Assembly (NCBI GenBank): GCA_030673825.1
Contig: JAUTCS010000124.1
Span: forward strand, 45,469 to 109,468
Length of the DNA: 64,000 nt
Direction: 5' to 3'
Source: Verrucomicrobiota bacterium JB024
GTDB lineage: Bacteria; Verrucomicrobiota; Verrucomicrobiia; Opitutales; Cerasicoccaceae
Part shown: positions 39,242 through 47,929 of the stretch, one piece after another
How the letters are laid out: each line of letters starts with the position of its first letter
Position numbering within the stretch: the first letter of the stretch is position 1
Notes under the pieces: model-generated
Told to the model about the DNA's origin: nothing
Database searches by the model: none
The model's input: only the letters and a program-made list of their open reading frames with translations
Program-made: the position numbers and the translations under genes

Positions 39242-40352
39242 TTTCTTCCCACAACTCGCGGACCCACGTTTCAGGCACATCGGCGACCGTGACGGCGCGG
39301 CCGATCTCCTCCATGGCGACGAAGCGCAGGCGGCCAGAGCGGACTTTTTTGTCGCGGCGCATGGCGTCGAGGAGCTTGTCGATGTCGAGCGCGGGGGCGG
39401 GCTGGCCGCCGAGGGGGGATGTTAAGGAGGTGGGCAGGCCGTTGGCTGCGACGAGGGCACGGACGGCGGCGACATCGTCGCGGTCAAAGGCAAAACCGAT
39501 CGCACCGTCGTCGCTGAGGCGGGCGGAGAGCTCGGCGGCCAGCACCAGGCCGATGGCCACGGCCTCGCCGTGCAGGTAGGTGCCGTAGCCGGCTACGTTC
39601 TCGATGGCGTGGGCGAAGGTGTGCCCGAGATTGAGCAGGGCACGCCCGCCGCTGGCCGCGGTTTCCTTTTCGTCGGCCTTGACGATCTCGGCCTTGATCT
39701 CGCAGCAGCGGCGGATGACACCCGGCAGGTCCGGGTGGTTCCAGGCGAGCGGCTGCTCCAGCGCGGCGAGGCGGTCAAAGAGCGGGCGGTCGTAGAGCAT
39801 GCCGTATTTGATGACCTCGGCCATCCCGGCGGCGAACTCGCGGGGCGGGAGCGTCTTTAAAAACTCCGCGCAGATGAAGACCGCCTGCGGCTGCCAGAAG
39901 GCGCCGACGAGGTTTTTACCGGCGGCGATGTTGATGCCGGTTTTGCCGCCGACGGAGCTGTCCACCATGGCCAGGAGCGTCGTGGGCACCTGGAAAAAGT
40001 CGATCCCGCGCAGGTAGCAGGCTGCGGCGAAGCCGCCGAGGTCGCCGATGACGCCGCCGCCGAGGGCGATGAGCTTACCGCCACGGTCAATGCGGGCGGC
40101 GGCCATCTCGTCCACGATATGCTGGAGGCTGGCAAAGCACTTGGTCTGCTCCCCGGCGTCGAAGCCGATATAGACAATGCCCTCGGGCATACCGTCGGGG
40201 AGGTACTGGCGCGTGTTCGCGTCGAAGATGACGGCGGTGTTGTCCGCCCACATGGTTTTCGAGCGGACGGCCAGGCGGTGCTCGTCGCGCGTGGCGGTGA
40301 TGATGATCGGGTAGCTGCGCTCCCCCAGTTCGACGGTCAGTTGCTCGCTCAT
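39231..40352 (-). CDS. aroB: 3-dehydroquinate synthase
   Basis: This 373-residue enzyme makes 3-dehydroquinate from DAHP in the shikimate pathway. Key blocks are GGGVIGDLGGFAAACYLRG, a lysine in VDSSVGGKTGIN, and zinc ligands in LLNLGHTFAHAIE. Length fits the family (about 360). It is on the minus strand, downstream of ftsY, with a word-type inverted repeat at 40373-40457 before its start. Its C-terminal codons overlap another inverted repeat. Confidence 0.95.
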   Translation of the reverse strand: MSEQLTVELGERSYPIIITATRDEHRLAVRSKTMWADNTAVIFDANTRQYLPDGMPEGIVYIGFDAGEQTKCFASLQHIVDEMAAARIDRGGKLIALGGGVIGDLGGFAAACYLRGIDFFQVPTTLLAMVDSSVGGKTGINIAAGKNLVGAFWQPQAVFICAEFLKTLPPREFAAGMAEVIKYGMLYDRPLFDRLAALEQPLAWNHPDLPGVIRRCCEIKAEIVKADEKETAASGGRALLNLGHTFAHAIENVAGYGTYLHGEAVAIGLVLAAELSARLSDDGAIGFAFDRDDVAAVRALVAANGLPTSLTSPLGGQPAPALDIDKLLDAMRRDKKVRSGRLRFVAMEEIGRAVTVADVPETWVRELWEESHR

Positions 40353-40372
40353 GGTTGATAGAAAAGGATTTT

Positions 40373-40457
40373 ACCACAAAGACACAAAGGCACAAAGAGG
40401 AGCAATGGGATATTTATCGATGATTCGCTGGGCTTTGTGTCTTGGTGCCGTGGTGGT
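40373..40457. repeat. Imperfect inverted repeat of ACCACAAAGACACAAAG words
   Basis: The left arm 40373-40397 and right arm 40433-40457 match as reverse complements at about 20 of 25 positions. Both are made of CAC/AAAG words. It lies between the aroB start and the ftsY stop, so a stem could form in the ftsY-aroB transcript. Confidence 0.7.
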
Positions 40458-40478
40458 TCATCAATACAGAAGCGGAAG

Positions 40479-41408
40479 CTACGCCTCCAGGCCGAAGATG
40501 GCGTTGACGTAGTTGTCCACGGAGAAGGGCTGGAGGTCCTCCTTTTGCTCGCCCAGGCCGACGAAGGCGATGGGGATGCCCAGCTCGCGGTAGATGCCGA
40601 CGAGGGCGCCACCGCGGCTGGTACCGTCGAGCTTGGTGATGATGAGGCCGGTCAGCCCGAAGGCCTCGTGGAAGACGCGGGCCTGCTCGATGGAGTTGGA
40701 GCCGAGGGAGCCGTCCACCACCAGCCAAGCGTGGTGCGGAGCGGACTCGTCGTGCTTTTGCAGGACGCGACGGATCTTTTTCAGCTCCTCCATGAGGTTG
40801 CTCTTGGTGTGGAGGCGTCCGGCGGTGTCGAGGATGAGCATGTCCTTTTCGCGGGCGGAGGCGGCCTGCCAGGCGTCGAAGGCGACGGCGGCGGCGTCGG
40901 CCTTGTGCTGGCTGGCGACCAGTTCGAGGTCGAGGCGGTCGGCCCAGGTCTTGATCTGCTCGTTGGCGGCGGCGCGGAAGGTGTCGCACGCGCCCAGGAC
41001 GACGCCGCGGCCCTCTTCCTTGAAGCGCCAGGCGAGCTTGGCGGCGGTGGTGGTCTTGCCCGAGCCGTTGACGCCGATCAGGCAGATGACCTCGGGGTTG
41101 TGCTCGCGGAACTCGCCCGTCAACTCGGACCCGGCGAGGACGCGCTTGAGCACGGTCGCCCCGATACGGGCGGCGTCCTGCCCGCGCAGGGACTTGTCCT
41201 TTTTATAGGCGGCCTGGATTTCCTCGATGATCTCGGTGGCGGTCTCCACCCCGAAGTCCGCCCCGTAAAGGGCCTCCTCCAGCTCGTCCAGGCTGGCCGC
41301 GTCGAGGCTTTTGCCACTGAAAATCCCCCCGACCTTCCCGAAAATCTTGTAAAAGGTCGGCGTGGTCCGTTTCAGACCGTCTTTGAATCGCGAAAAAAAG
41401 GAAGCCAT
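40479..41408 (-). CDS. ftsY: Signal recognition particle receptor FtsY
   Basis: I start at the ATG at 41408 (MASFFSRFKDG). An upstream extension is low-complexity. The 309-residue GTPase docks SRP-ribosome complexes to the membrane. The NG domain shows LIGVNGSGKTTTAAKLAW (P-loop), DTFRAAANEQI, DTAGRLHTK (G3) and TKLDGTSRGGA (G4). The acidic N-terminal A domain of E. coli FtsY is nearly absent, as in many bacteria. It is upstream of aroB on the same strand, separated by the CAC-type inverted repeat. Confidence 0.95.
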   Translation of the reverse strand: MASFFSRFKDGLKRTTPTFYKIFGKVGGIFSGKSLDAASLDELEEALYGADFGVETATEIIEEIQAAYKKDKSLRGQDAARIGATVLKRVLAGSELTGEFREHNPEVICLIGVNGSGKTTTAAKLAWRFKEEGRGVVLGACDTFRAAANEQIKTWADRLDLELVASQHKADAAAVAFDAWQAASAREKDMLILDTAGRLHTKSNLMEELKKIRRVLQKHDESAPHHAWLVVDGSLGSNSIEQARVFHEAFGLTGLIITKLDGTSRGGALVGIYRELGIPIAFVGLGEQKEDLQPFSVDNYVNAIFGLEA

Positions 41409-41475
41409 AGGGAACGGGGGATTTTCCGGTTTCTGAAGCGGATGGCAAGGTTGGTTTGCGGGAGGAGAGGAAAGG

Positions 41476-41608
41476 CTGGGCTTGCGCAGCCCAGACCCGC
41501 GGCAAGCATAGCCTGCACTTTCGATGCTGCGCATCGTGTCAGCGATTAACGGAAACAGGTTACCTGTTTCCGTTAATCGCTGAGCAGAGCATCTAAACTG
41601 GGTCGCCC
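41476..41608. repeat. Structured intergenic element, copy A (variable palindromic core)
   Basis: A chain of hairpins: CTGGGCT/AGCCCAG (41476-41494), GCAAGC/GCCTGC with one mismatch (41502-41516) and CGATGC/GCATCG with a TGC loop (41522-41536). A 45-base inverted repeat with a one-base centre follows (41539-41583, arms of 22). The last conserved part is AAACTGGGTCGCC. It is matched by copy B at 45887-46021. Flanks are nearly identical but the centre of the big stem differs completely. It lies between the K+ channel and ftsY genes. Confidence 0.85.
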
Positions 41609-41618
41609 CATGGGGACT

Positions 41619-42344
41619 TTAAGACTTTTCGCTCCGATCTTCCTGTTCCTCCCGCCGTCGAGTCTGTGACAAGGCGGAAGCGAACAATCCCGTAGGCACT
41701 GCAACGACCCCCAGCCCCATCATGAGGATCACAAAGGTAAAAACCCTTCCACCCACAGTGATCGGATAAGCATCGCCATATCCGACGGTCGTCAGGGTTA
41801 CAATCGCCCACCACATACAGTGAAAGACGGAACCAAATGTGTCTGGCTGCGCGTCGCGCTCGAAGTAGTAAATGCCCACAGACGCCATATACATCAGGAT
41901 AAAAGCCGTTACCGTGAACAAAACCAGCTCCTCCCGAATGGCCAGAAAAGCCCGGTGGTAACGCTGCATCGCCCGGCTGTATCGCACGAGCTTGAAGATA
42001 CGAAACAGGCGCAGCAGCCGGAAACCACGCAAAGCCCTCAGATCGAGCCCCAACCCCAAATAAAAAGGCAGGATCGCCAGTAAATCGGCAATACCCAAAA
42101 ACGATAGGGCATAAGCGCGAGGCGGACGGCTCAAAGAAAGACGAATGACGTACTCGACCGAAAAGACGAGAACCGAGAAAATTTCAAAGACCGACAGCGC
42201 CTTCCGCAATACCGGGTCCAGGTCTGGCAGCGTTTCGAACGCAAATGAAATCAGGCTCAGAATGATCAGAGCCTGAATGAGATAATCCCACTTGCCGAAA
42301 GATACATGCCCGCGCTCGTCACGCCGAATCATAAACACGGACAA
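41619..42344 (-). CDS. Voltage-gated-type potassium channel
   Basis: This 241-residue six-helix channel subunit has an arginine-rich S4-like helix (LRALRGFRLLRLFRIFKLVRY), a pore helix and the selectivity filter TLTTVGYGDAYP (TVGYG). It passes K+ across the inner membrane in response to voltage. Similar small Kv-like channels occur in many bacteria. The C-terminal tail is short and charged. It is on the minus strand, flanked by nusB and element A. Confidence 0.92.
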   Translation of the reverse strand: MSVFMIRRDERGHVSFGKWDYLIQALIILSLISFAFETLPDLDPVLRKALSVFEIFSVLVFSVEYVIRLSLSRPPRAYALSFLGIADLLAILPFYLGLGLDLRALRGFRLLRLFRIFKLVRYSRAMQRYHRAFLAIREELVLFTVTAFILMYMASVGIYYFERDAQPDTFGSVFHCMWWAIVTLTTVGYGDAYPITVGGRVFTFVILMMGLGVVAVPTGLFASALSQTRRREEQEDRSEKS

Positions 42345-42372
42345 TAAACCAACGACAAACCGTTAGCCAAGC

Positions 42373-42894
42373 CTAGACATCCGCTGTTCTTAGCGGTCTA
42401 TCGAGGGTGCCTTTGAGTTTGTCGAGGATGCCGTTGATGAAGCGTTTGGAGTCGGGGGTGGAGAATTCCTTGGACAGGTCGATGGCCTCGTTGATGGAGA
42501 CGATGGGCGGGATGTCGCGGCGGAAGAGCAGCTCGTAGATGGCCAGGCGGAGGATGGCCAGGTCCACCTTGGCGATGCGGTCGAAGGACCAGTTCTTGGC
42601 GTGCTCGCGGATGGTGGCGTCCACGGCCTCGCGCTTTTCCCAGGCGCCGCTGGCGAGGGACTCGGCAAAGGCGTAGAAGTCGCGCGGGTGCTCGCGGTTG
42701 TGGAAAAAGTCGTAGAGCGAGGCGGCCAGCTCGGTAGGCGTGTTGACCTCGGCCATGTAGAGGAACTGCATGGCGGCGACGCGGTTCTGGTGCCGGGGCG
42801 AGGGGGCCTTGGCGGGCTTGTCGTCGGTCTGCCCGGCGGGCCGGGGAGCGCGCGGCGTGGCGGCGTCACCGGGGGCTTGTTCAAAGTCGGGCAT
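42373..42894 (-). CDS. nusB: Transcription antitermination factor NusB
   Basis: This 173-residue RNA-binding helical protein with NusE (S10) suppresses termination in rRNA operons. It shows the family core RHQNRVAAMQFLYM, AILRLAIYELLFRRDIPPIVSINEAIDLSKEF and RFINGILDKL. The extra N-terminal about 35 residues are Pro/Ala/Lys-rich and likely disordered. It follows ribH at 3 bases, the common ribH-nusB pairing. Confidence 0.95.
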   Translation of the reverse strand: MPDFEQAPGDAATPRAPRPAGQTDDKPAKAPSPRHQNRVAAMQFLYMAEVNTPTELAASLYDFFHNREHPRDFYAFAESLASGAWEKREAVDATIREHAKNWSFDRIAKVDLAILRLAIYELLFRRDIPPIVSINEAIDLSKEFSTPDSKRFINGILDKLKGTLDRPLRTADV

Positions 42895-42897
42895 GGG

Positions 42898-43434
42898 TCA
42901 GTTTTTGTTGAAAAGGTCGTTGATGTCGTTGGCGGCGGCCTCGGCGTCGATGTCGTCGAGGAGCTGGACGTAGTTCACCTTGTGGCGGGCCATTTCGAGG
43001 GCGGCGCGGGCGAACTCGGCTCCGCGGTCGGCGTGGCCGTTGACGCGCTCCTCGGCCTGCTCGGTGTTGTTGACCGTGAGGATGCCGTTGATGACGGGGC
43101 ACTCGGTCTGCATGGAGACGCGGTGCAGGATGGCGGCGGTGCTGTGGGCGAGGACCTCGTCGTGGGCGGTGCCGCCACGGACGATCACGCCCAGGCCGAT
43201 GAGGCAGTCGTACTGGCGGGTGGCGGCCATCATCTGCGCCAGAAAGGGGATCTCGTTCGAGCCGGGGACACGCTCCAGGCGGATGTTGGCGGCGGGGACG
43301 CCCGCCTGCTTGAGTACGGCGGTGACGCGCTTGATCAGGGCCTCGACGAAGTCGCCGTTGTAGCGCGCGGCGACGATCCCGAAGTACAGGTCCGAGCCGT
43401 CGATCTTCAGAGGTTCAGGTGCGTGGAAAGACAT
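42898..43434 (-). CDS. ribH: 6,7-dimethyl-8-ribityllumazine synthase
   Basis: This 178-residue enzyme makes lumazine from the dihydroxybutanone phosphate and pyrimidine precursors. The family blocks GIVAARYNGDFVEALIKR, VPGSNEIPFLAQMM, GVIVRGGTAHDEVLAH and the ending INGILTVNNTEQAEERV are all present. It forms an operon with nusB (3 bases apart) and lies downstream of ribBA. A 133-base spacer separates it from the ribBA stop. Confidence 0.95.
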   Translation of the reverse strand: MSFHAPEPLKIDGSDLYFGIVAARYNGDFVEALIKRVTAVLKQAGVPAANIRLERVPGSNEIPFLAQMMAATRQYDCLIGLGVIVRGGTAHDEVLAHSTAAILHRVSMQTECPVINGILTVNNTEQAEERVNGHADRGAEFARAALEMARHKVNYVQLLDDIDAEAAANDINDLFNKN

Positions 43435-43567
43435 GTTTTTATAAAAGCTATGGATAAGAACGGGAAAACGTGGAGAAAGCGGAGGGAGGAGTCTTGACGA
43501 AATCCGCCCAAGTGCAAACCGAAGTTTTCCCTGTTTACGCGTACGCTAAAGATACCTCAAAAAAGCC

Positions 43568-44674
43568 TCAGAGCGGGATCTGCTCGACGATTTCCAGGTC
43601 GTAGCCGTCGAGGGCGACGACGCGGCGCTGCGTGCCGGAGAGCAGGCGGATCTTGCGCAGGCCCAGCTCGGAGAGGATCTGCGCGCCGATGCCGTAGTCG
43701 CGGAAGTCCATCTTGGCCGGGGCGAGCTGGGAGTCGCCACCGTCCTCGCCGGGGACGAGGCGCAGGCCGCCATCGGGCTGCTCCATGTAGAGGACGACGC
43801 CATGGTCCTCCTGGGCGACGCGCTTGAGCGCCTTGGTCAGGGCGGAGTGGCCGGTCATCTTTTTGCCCCGGAAGAGGTCGCCGAGAAGGTTCTCGCTGTG
43901 GACGCGCACGAGCGTGGGGCGCTCGTCGAGCTTGCCCCGGCTGAGGGCGATGTGCTTGCGGTGGTCGGACTGGCTCTGGAAAACATGCAGGTCGAAGCGC
44001 CCGAACTCGGAGTCGAAGGGCAGCGTAGCCACGCGGGTGACGAGCTTGTCGCGCTTGTGCCGGTAGTGGATGAGGTCGGCGATGGAGACGAGCTTGAGGC
44101 CGTGCTTTTTCTTGAATTTGACCAGGTCCGGCAGGCGGGCCGAGGAACCGTCTTCCTTTAAAATTTCGCAGATCACGCCGACCGGGTAGAGCCCGGCGAG
44201 CGAGACGAGGTCCACCGCGGCCTCGGTGTGGCCGGCACGCTGAAGGACACCGCCGGGGCGGGCCTGGAGCGGGAAGACGTGGCCGGGCTGCACGAGCTGG
44301 TCGGGCGTGGCCTTCGGGTCGGCGAGGAGGCTGATGGTCTTGTAGCGGTCGTAGGCGCTGATGCCGGTGGTGATGCCCTCGGCGGCGTCCACCGAAACGG
44401 TGAAGCAGGTGCCGTGGGACTCGCGGTTCTCCGCCACCATGGACTGGATGCCCAGGCGCTGGAGCTGGGGAGCGGCCATGGGTACGCAGACCAGCCCGCG
44501 GGCGTGCCGGATCATCATGTTGATGATCTCGGGGGTGGCCTTTTCGGCGGCGACGATAAGGTCGCCCTCGTTTTCGCGGGATTCGTCGTCGGTCACGATA
44601 ACGGGCTCACCCGCAGTGATTGCGGCAATGGCTTCCTCGATCGGATCGAAGGGGTTAGTGGCTTTCTTGGGCAT
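43568..44674 (-). CDS. ribBA: RibB-type DHBP synthase fused to a degenerate GTP cyclohydrolase II domain
   Basis: This 368-residue fusion has an intact dihydroxybutanone phosphate synthase domain: DDESRENEGDLIVAAEKAT, ESHGTCFTVSVDAAEGITTG and HVFPLQARPGGVLQRAGHTE. The C-terminal domain keeps the fold landmarks RVHSENLLGD and DYGIGAQILSELG. It has lost the zinc ligands: HSEN (residues 259-262) replaces HSEC, and KKMTGH (271-276) replaces the R-C-D-C-G motif. The second activity is therefore probably dead, which means another GTP cyclohydrolase II should exist elsewhere in the genome. Confidence 0.9.
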   Translation of the reverse strand: MPKKATNPFDPIEEAIAAITAGEPVIVTDDESRENEGDLIVAAEKATPEIINMMIRHARGLVCVPMAAPQLQRLGIQSMVAENRESHGTCFTVSVDAAEGITTGISAYDRYKTISLLADPKATPDQLVQPGHVFPLQARPGGVLQRAGHTEAAVDLVSLAGLYPVGVICEILKEDGSSARLPDLVKFKKKHGLKLVSIADLIHYRHKRDKLVTRVATLPFDSEFGRFDLHVFQSQSDHRKHIALSRGKLDERPTLVRVHSENLLGDLFRGKKMTGHSALTKALKRVAQEDHGVVLYMEQPDGGLRLVPGEDGGDSQLAPAKMDFRDYGIGAQILSELGLRKIRLLSGTQRRVVALDGYDLEIVEQIPL

Positions 44675-44896
44675 CGGAACCGCTTATCCAAACCCATCCG
44701 CCCCCAAATGACAAGCGCAAGCGCGGGAGAGTCCCGTACCCCTTGCCCGGTGTAAAAAACGTGTATCCACACATGGCGGGGCACAGCCCGACAACGGCAC
44801 CGGTGGCTGATTTTCACTTAAGTGACCGGCCAGGAGGCCGTTGTATGCTTCAGGGGTTGCCCCCAGCACTTCCCCCGGTCAAAAGTTTCCATCCCC

Positions 44897-45871
44897 ATGG
44901 ACAGCGTGCTCCCAGCCACCGCTCCGGACGAACCAGACTTCTACGCCGGTATCGGCGAGCGGTTGGGCGAGGCTCATCTTGAGCGCCGCCTGCGCACCCA
45001 GCAGGAGCTGGAGGCGCACATGGCGATCCAGGGGCGGGGGATATTCCGGCTGGAGCGCCACATCAAGATGGAGCGCGCAATCGCGTTGGCCTTTAAACTT
45101 ACCGGGCTGTACGGGCGTGGGCACCGGAATTTCCTCGATATCCGCCTGACCGAAAACCGTGTCGTGTTACCGACGCTGCCAGCGGCGTTCGAGGGCTACC
45201 GCATCCTGCAGATGACCGACCTGCATACCGACCTAGACCCGGCCCTGCCCGAGGCGGTCATCGCCGCCCTCGACGGGATCGAGTACAACCTGTGCGTCAA
45301 TACCGGTGACTACCGCAACCGCACCCGCGATTGCCACCGGGCCTCGATGCGCCAGACCGCGCTCATTTACCGGCACCTGCGGGGGGAGAAATTCGGCGTG
45401 CTGGGGAATCACGATTTTATCGAAAAAGTCCCCGACCTGGAGGCCATGGGCATGCGCATTCTCCTCAACGAGGCCATCCCCCTCACCCGCGACGGCCAGA
45501 CACTTTGGCTGGCCGGGATCGACGACGCGTATTTTTACAAGACACACGACCTCTCCCGCGCCCTGCGCGAAGTCCCCCCGGACGCGTGCAAGATTCTCCT
45601 CTCGCACAGCCCGCAGACCTACGCCGAAGCCGAGGGGCTCGGCGTGGACTTCATGCTCTCGGGGCACACCCACGGCGGCCAGCTCTGCCTGCCCGGCGGG
45701 CGTCCGGTGCTCACTCACTGCCCGGTGCCCCGCGCCTTCGCCTCCGGTCCGTGGCGGCACGGACGCCTCCAAGGCTACACCTCCCGCGGCACCGGTGCCG
45801 GTTGCGTGCCCCTGCGCTTCAACTGCCCCGCCGAAATCACCCTGCACACCCTCACACGCGGTGAAGGGTGA
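44897..45871 (+). CDS. Calcineurin-like metallophosphoesterase (YkuE-like)
   Basis: I start at ATG 44897 (MDSVLPATAP). Longer in-frame starts from 44822 read through a hairpin-rich leader. The 324-residue protein has the full metallophosphoesterase motif set: MTDLHTDLD, NTGDY, GVLGNHDFI, and GHTHGGQLCLPGG at the C-terminus. It likely hydrolyses a phosphoester, and relatives act on membrane or nucleotide substrates. A short N-terminal hydrophobic segment may be absent, so its location is unsure. It is divergent from ribBA. Confidence 0.88.
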   Translation: MDSVLPATAPDEPDFYAGIGERLGEAHLERRLRTQQELEAHMAIQGRGIFRLERHIKMERAIALAFKLTGLYGRGHRNFLDIRLTENRVVLPTLPAAFEGYRILQMTDLHTDLDPALPEAVIAALDGIEYNLCVNTGDYRNRTRDCHRASMRQTALIYRHLRGEKFGVLGNHDFIEKVPDLEAMGMRILLNEAIPLTRDGQTLWLAGIDDAYFYKTHDLSRALREVPPDACKILLSHSPQTYAEAEGLGVDFMLSGHTHGGQLCLPGGRPVLTHCPVPRAFASGPWRHGRLQGYTSRGTGAGCVPLRFNCPAEITLHTLTRGEG

Positions 45872-45886
45872 TGTGAGGGATAAATG

Positions 45887-46021
45887 CCGGGGCTTCGCGC
45901 CCCGGACCCGCGGCAGGCATAGCCTGCACTTTCGATGCTGCGCATCGTGTCTGCGATTACTGAAAATGAGCTTGGCTCATTTTCAGTAATCGCAGAGCGA
46001 AGGCATCAAAACTGGGTCGCC
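45887..46021. repeat. Structured intergenic element, copy B (variable palindromic core)
   Basis: Same plan as copy A: CCGGGGC/GCCCCGG (45887-45905), GCAGGC/GCCTGC (45913-45927), CGATGC/GCATCG (45933-45947), and a 22-base stem with TTG loop at 45950-45996. The conserved end is AAACTGGGTCGCC. The flank 45905-45959 matches copy A with only a few substitutions, but the inner stem CTGAAAATGAGC and its partner are unrelated to ACGGAAACAGG in copy A. Confidence 0.85.
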
Positions 46022-46088
46022 ACCTTTCTGAGAGAAGAGGTTATCTGGCAAAGAGGGAGCAAACCCCGTGGACAACGCAAAAGGAGCA

Positions 46089-46162
46089 GCCGCCTGTTTG
46101 GCGGCGATGGGGCACAGCCCCATCCAGGTGCGAAGCACCTAGGGTGCAGGGCTGCGCCCTGC
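46089..46162. repeat. Four nearly contiguous perfect hairpins
   Basis: GCCGCC/GGCGGC (46089-46105), GATGGGGC-ACA-GCCCCATC (46106-46124), AGGTGC-GAA-GCACCT (46126-46140) and GCAGGGC-TGC-GCCCTGC (46146-46162). Three have three-base loops. Random sequence would not be expected to give four such units in 74 bases. Confidence 0.85.
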
Positions 46163-46269
46163 TGGTATGGGAGGAGGGGCGGGGCGTACCAGTAAATTCC
46201 CTTGCGAGGGGATTTGGCGAGGGATTGAATTTACCCCTTAACGAACAGCCAACCCTCATAATACCTACC

Positions 46270-47904
46270 ATGGCCAAGAAAACCCCCGCGAAAACCGTCC
46301 TGCTCGTTGCCAGTGGCGACCTGCGCCTGTCCGCCAACCAGATGTGCTGGGCTGAACAGGAGAAACTCGAAAACGAACTGAAGAAGGTCGTCTCCCTGCT
46401 CGGCTACAGCGTCAAGCGCGCCCATGCCTACGACAAGGCCGCCGGGCACGGCTTCATCGACAGCCAGAAGGCCGGGATGGAAATCTTTGCCAAGATCGAC
46501 CGCAAGGCCCCGATCATTGTGGCCGAAGCCGTCTGGCAGTACTCGCACCATGTGCTCGCCGGGCTAATCTCCCATCAGGGTCCGATCCTGACCGTGGCCA
46601 ACTGGAGCGGCACCTGGCCGGGCCTCGTCGGCATGCTCAACCTCAACGGCTCGCTGACCAAGGCCGGGGTCAAGTACTCGACGCTGTGGAGCGAAGACTT
46701 CGCCACGGACAAGGCTTTCCAGAAGAACCTCGAAACCTGGCTCAAGACCGGATCGGTCTCCCACCCGACCGCCCACGTGCGCAAGTACGCTCCGAAGAAG
46801 GCCCCCGCGCGCGCCAAGACCGTGGCCACCAAGATTGCCAAGGACCTCGACCAGAACAAGGCCATCATGGGCGTGTTCGACGAGTTCTGCATGGGCATGT
46901 ACAACGCCGCCATCCCGGACGAACTGCTCTTCCCCACCGGCGTGTACAAGGAACGCCTCAGCCAGAGCGCCCTGCTCTACGGCATGAGCCAGGTCTCAAA
47001 CAAGGAGGCCGAGGAGGTTTACGATTTCATAGAAAAGAAGGGCTTCACCTTCCACTACGGCAAAAACGGCAAGACCGATCTGGTGAAGAAGCAGGTCATC
47101 GAGCAGTGCAAGATGTACATCGCCGCCTGCCGTATCGGGGACACCTACGGCTGCGACGCCATTGGCATCCAGTACCAGCAGGGCCTCAAGGACATGTGCC
47201 CGGCCTCCGACCTAGTCGAAGGCATGCTCAACAGCTCCGACCGCCCGCCGGTCAAGAACGCCAAGGGCGAAATCATCAAGAAGGGCGTCCCCTACCCGCA
47301 CTTCAACGAGGTGGACGAGTGCGTCGGCCTCGACGCGATCTTCACGAACCGCGTGCACCTCGCCCTGGGCCAGCCGCCCGAAACCACCCTGCACGACCTG
47401 CGTTGGGGTGACTGGGACAAGTCCGGCTCGACCGACGAGTACGTCTGGGTGTTCCTCATCTCCGGTGGCGCTCCCGTCGAGCACCATGTCGGCGGCTGGA
47501 AGGGCAGCCACGGCTACCGCCAGCCCGCGATGTACTTCCCGGCCGGGGGCAGCACCCTGATGGGCGTGGCCCATCCCGGCGAGCTGGTCTGGAGCCGCGT
47601 CTTCGTCGAGGACGGCAAGCTCAAGATGGACCTCGGCCGCGGCAAGGCGATCGAGCTGCCCGAAGAGGAAACCCAGCGCCGCCTGAACGAGACCACCCCG
47701 CAGTGGCCGATCATGCACTTCGTCTCCTACGGGGTCAGCCGCGACCAGATGATGGCCCGCCACAAGGCCAACCACCTCAACGTCGCCTACGCCAAGGACG
47801 CCAAGGGCGCCGACCTATGCCTCTACGCCAAGGCCGAACTCGCCCGCCAACTCGGGATCGAGGTCGCCATCTGCGGTACCAACGCCAAGGGCGAGAAGCT
47901 CTAA
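46270..47904 (+). CDS. L-fucose-isomerase-family protein
   Basis: I start at ATG 46270 ([13 protein letters not shown]). The upstream extension runs through hairpins. The 544-residue protein fits the L-fucose/L-arabinose isomerase fold: an N-terminal [12 protein letters not shown] region, a middle [21 protein letters not shown] segment with the acidic metal and catalytic residues, and a C-terminal barrel ([22 protein letters not shown]). It would convert an aldose such as L-fucose or L-rhamnose to the ketose. The downstream lactonase, transporter, DeoR regulator and rhamnulokinase agree. Exact sugar unproven. Confidence 0.8.
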   Translation: MAKKTPAKTVLLVASGDLRLSANQMCWAEQEKLENELKKVVSLLGYSVKRAHAYDKAAGHGFIDSQKAGMEIFAKIDRKAPIIVAEAVWQYSHHVLAGLISHQGPILTVANWSGTWPGLVGMLNLNGSLTKAGVKYSTLWSEDFATDKAFQKNLETWLKTGSVSHPTAHVRKYAPKKAPARAKTVATKIAKDLDQNKAIMGVFDEFCMGMYNAAIPDELLFPTGVYKERLSQSALLYGMSQVSNKEAEEVYDFIEKKGFTFHYGKNGKTDLVKKQVIEQCKMYIAACRIGDTYGCDAIGIQYQQGLKDMCPASDLVEGMLNSSDRPPVKNAKGEIIKKGVPYPHFNEVDECVGLDAIFTNRVHLALGQPPETTLHDLRWGDWDKSGSTDEYVWVFLISGGAPVEHHVGGWKGSHGYRQPAMYFPAGGSTLMGVAHPGELVWSRVFVEDGKLKMDLGRGKAIELPEEETQRRLNETTPQWPIMHFVSYGVSRDQMMARHKANHLNVAYAKDAKGADLCLYAKAELARQLGIEVAICGTNAKGEKL

Positions 47905-47929
47905 GTGTGCGTGACCGCACTGGACATTG

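Larger units (their letters stand above)
45872..46269. other. 398-base hairpin-rich intergenic region upstream of the isomerase gene
   Basis: Contains element copy B (45887-46021) and then four near-contiguous perfect hairpins (46089-46162). No protein gene is supported before ATG 46270. It may act as a leader or terminator, or be a REP-type landing site. Confidence 0.7.

Noticed and set aside
44675..44896. FMN or cobalamin riboswitch upstream of ribBA
   Set aside because: The reverse strand has a few words resembling a cobalamin box (GGCTGTGCCCCGCC), but the conserved order, the pairing regions and the FMN element signature are missing. The region is hairpin-rich but not a riboswitch I can support.
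41476..46021. Integron attC sites as explanation for elements A and B
   Set aside because: attC sites have conserved GTTRRRY/RYYYAAC ends and lie in cassette arrays with an integrase. None of these is visible here.
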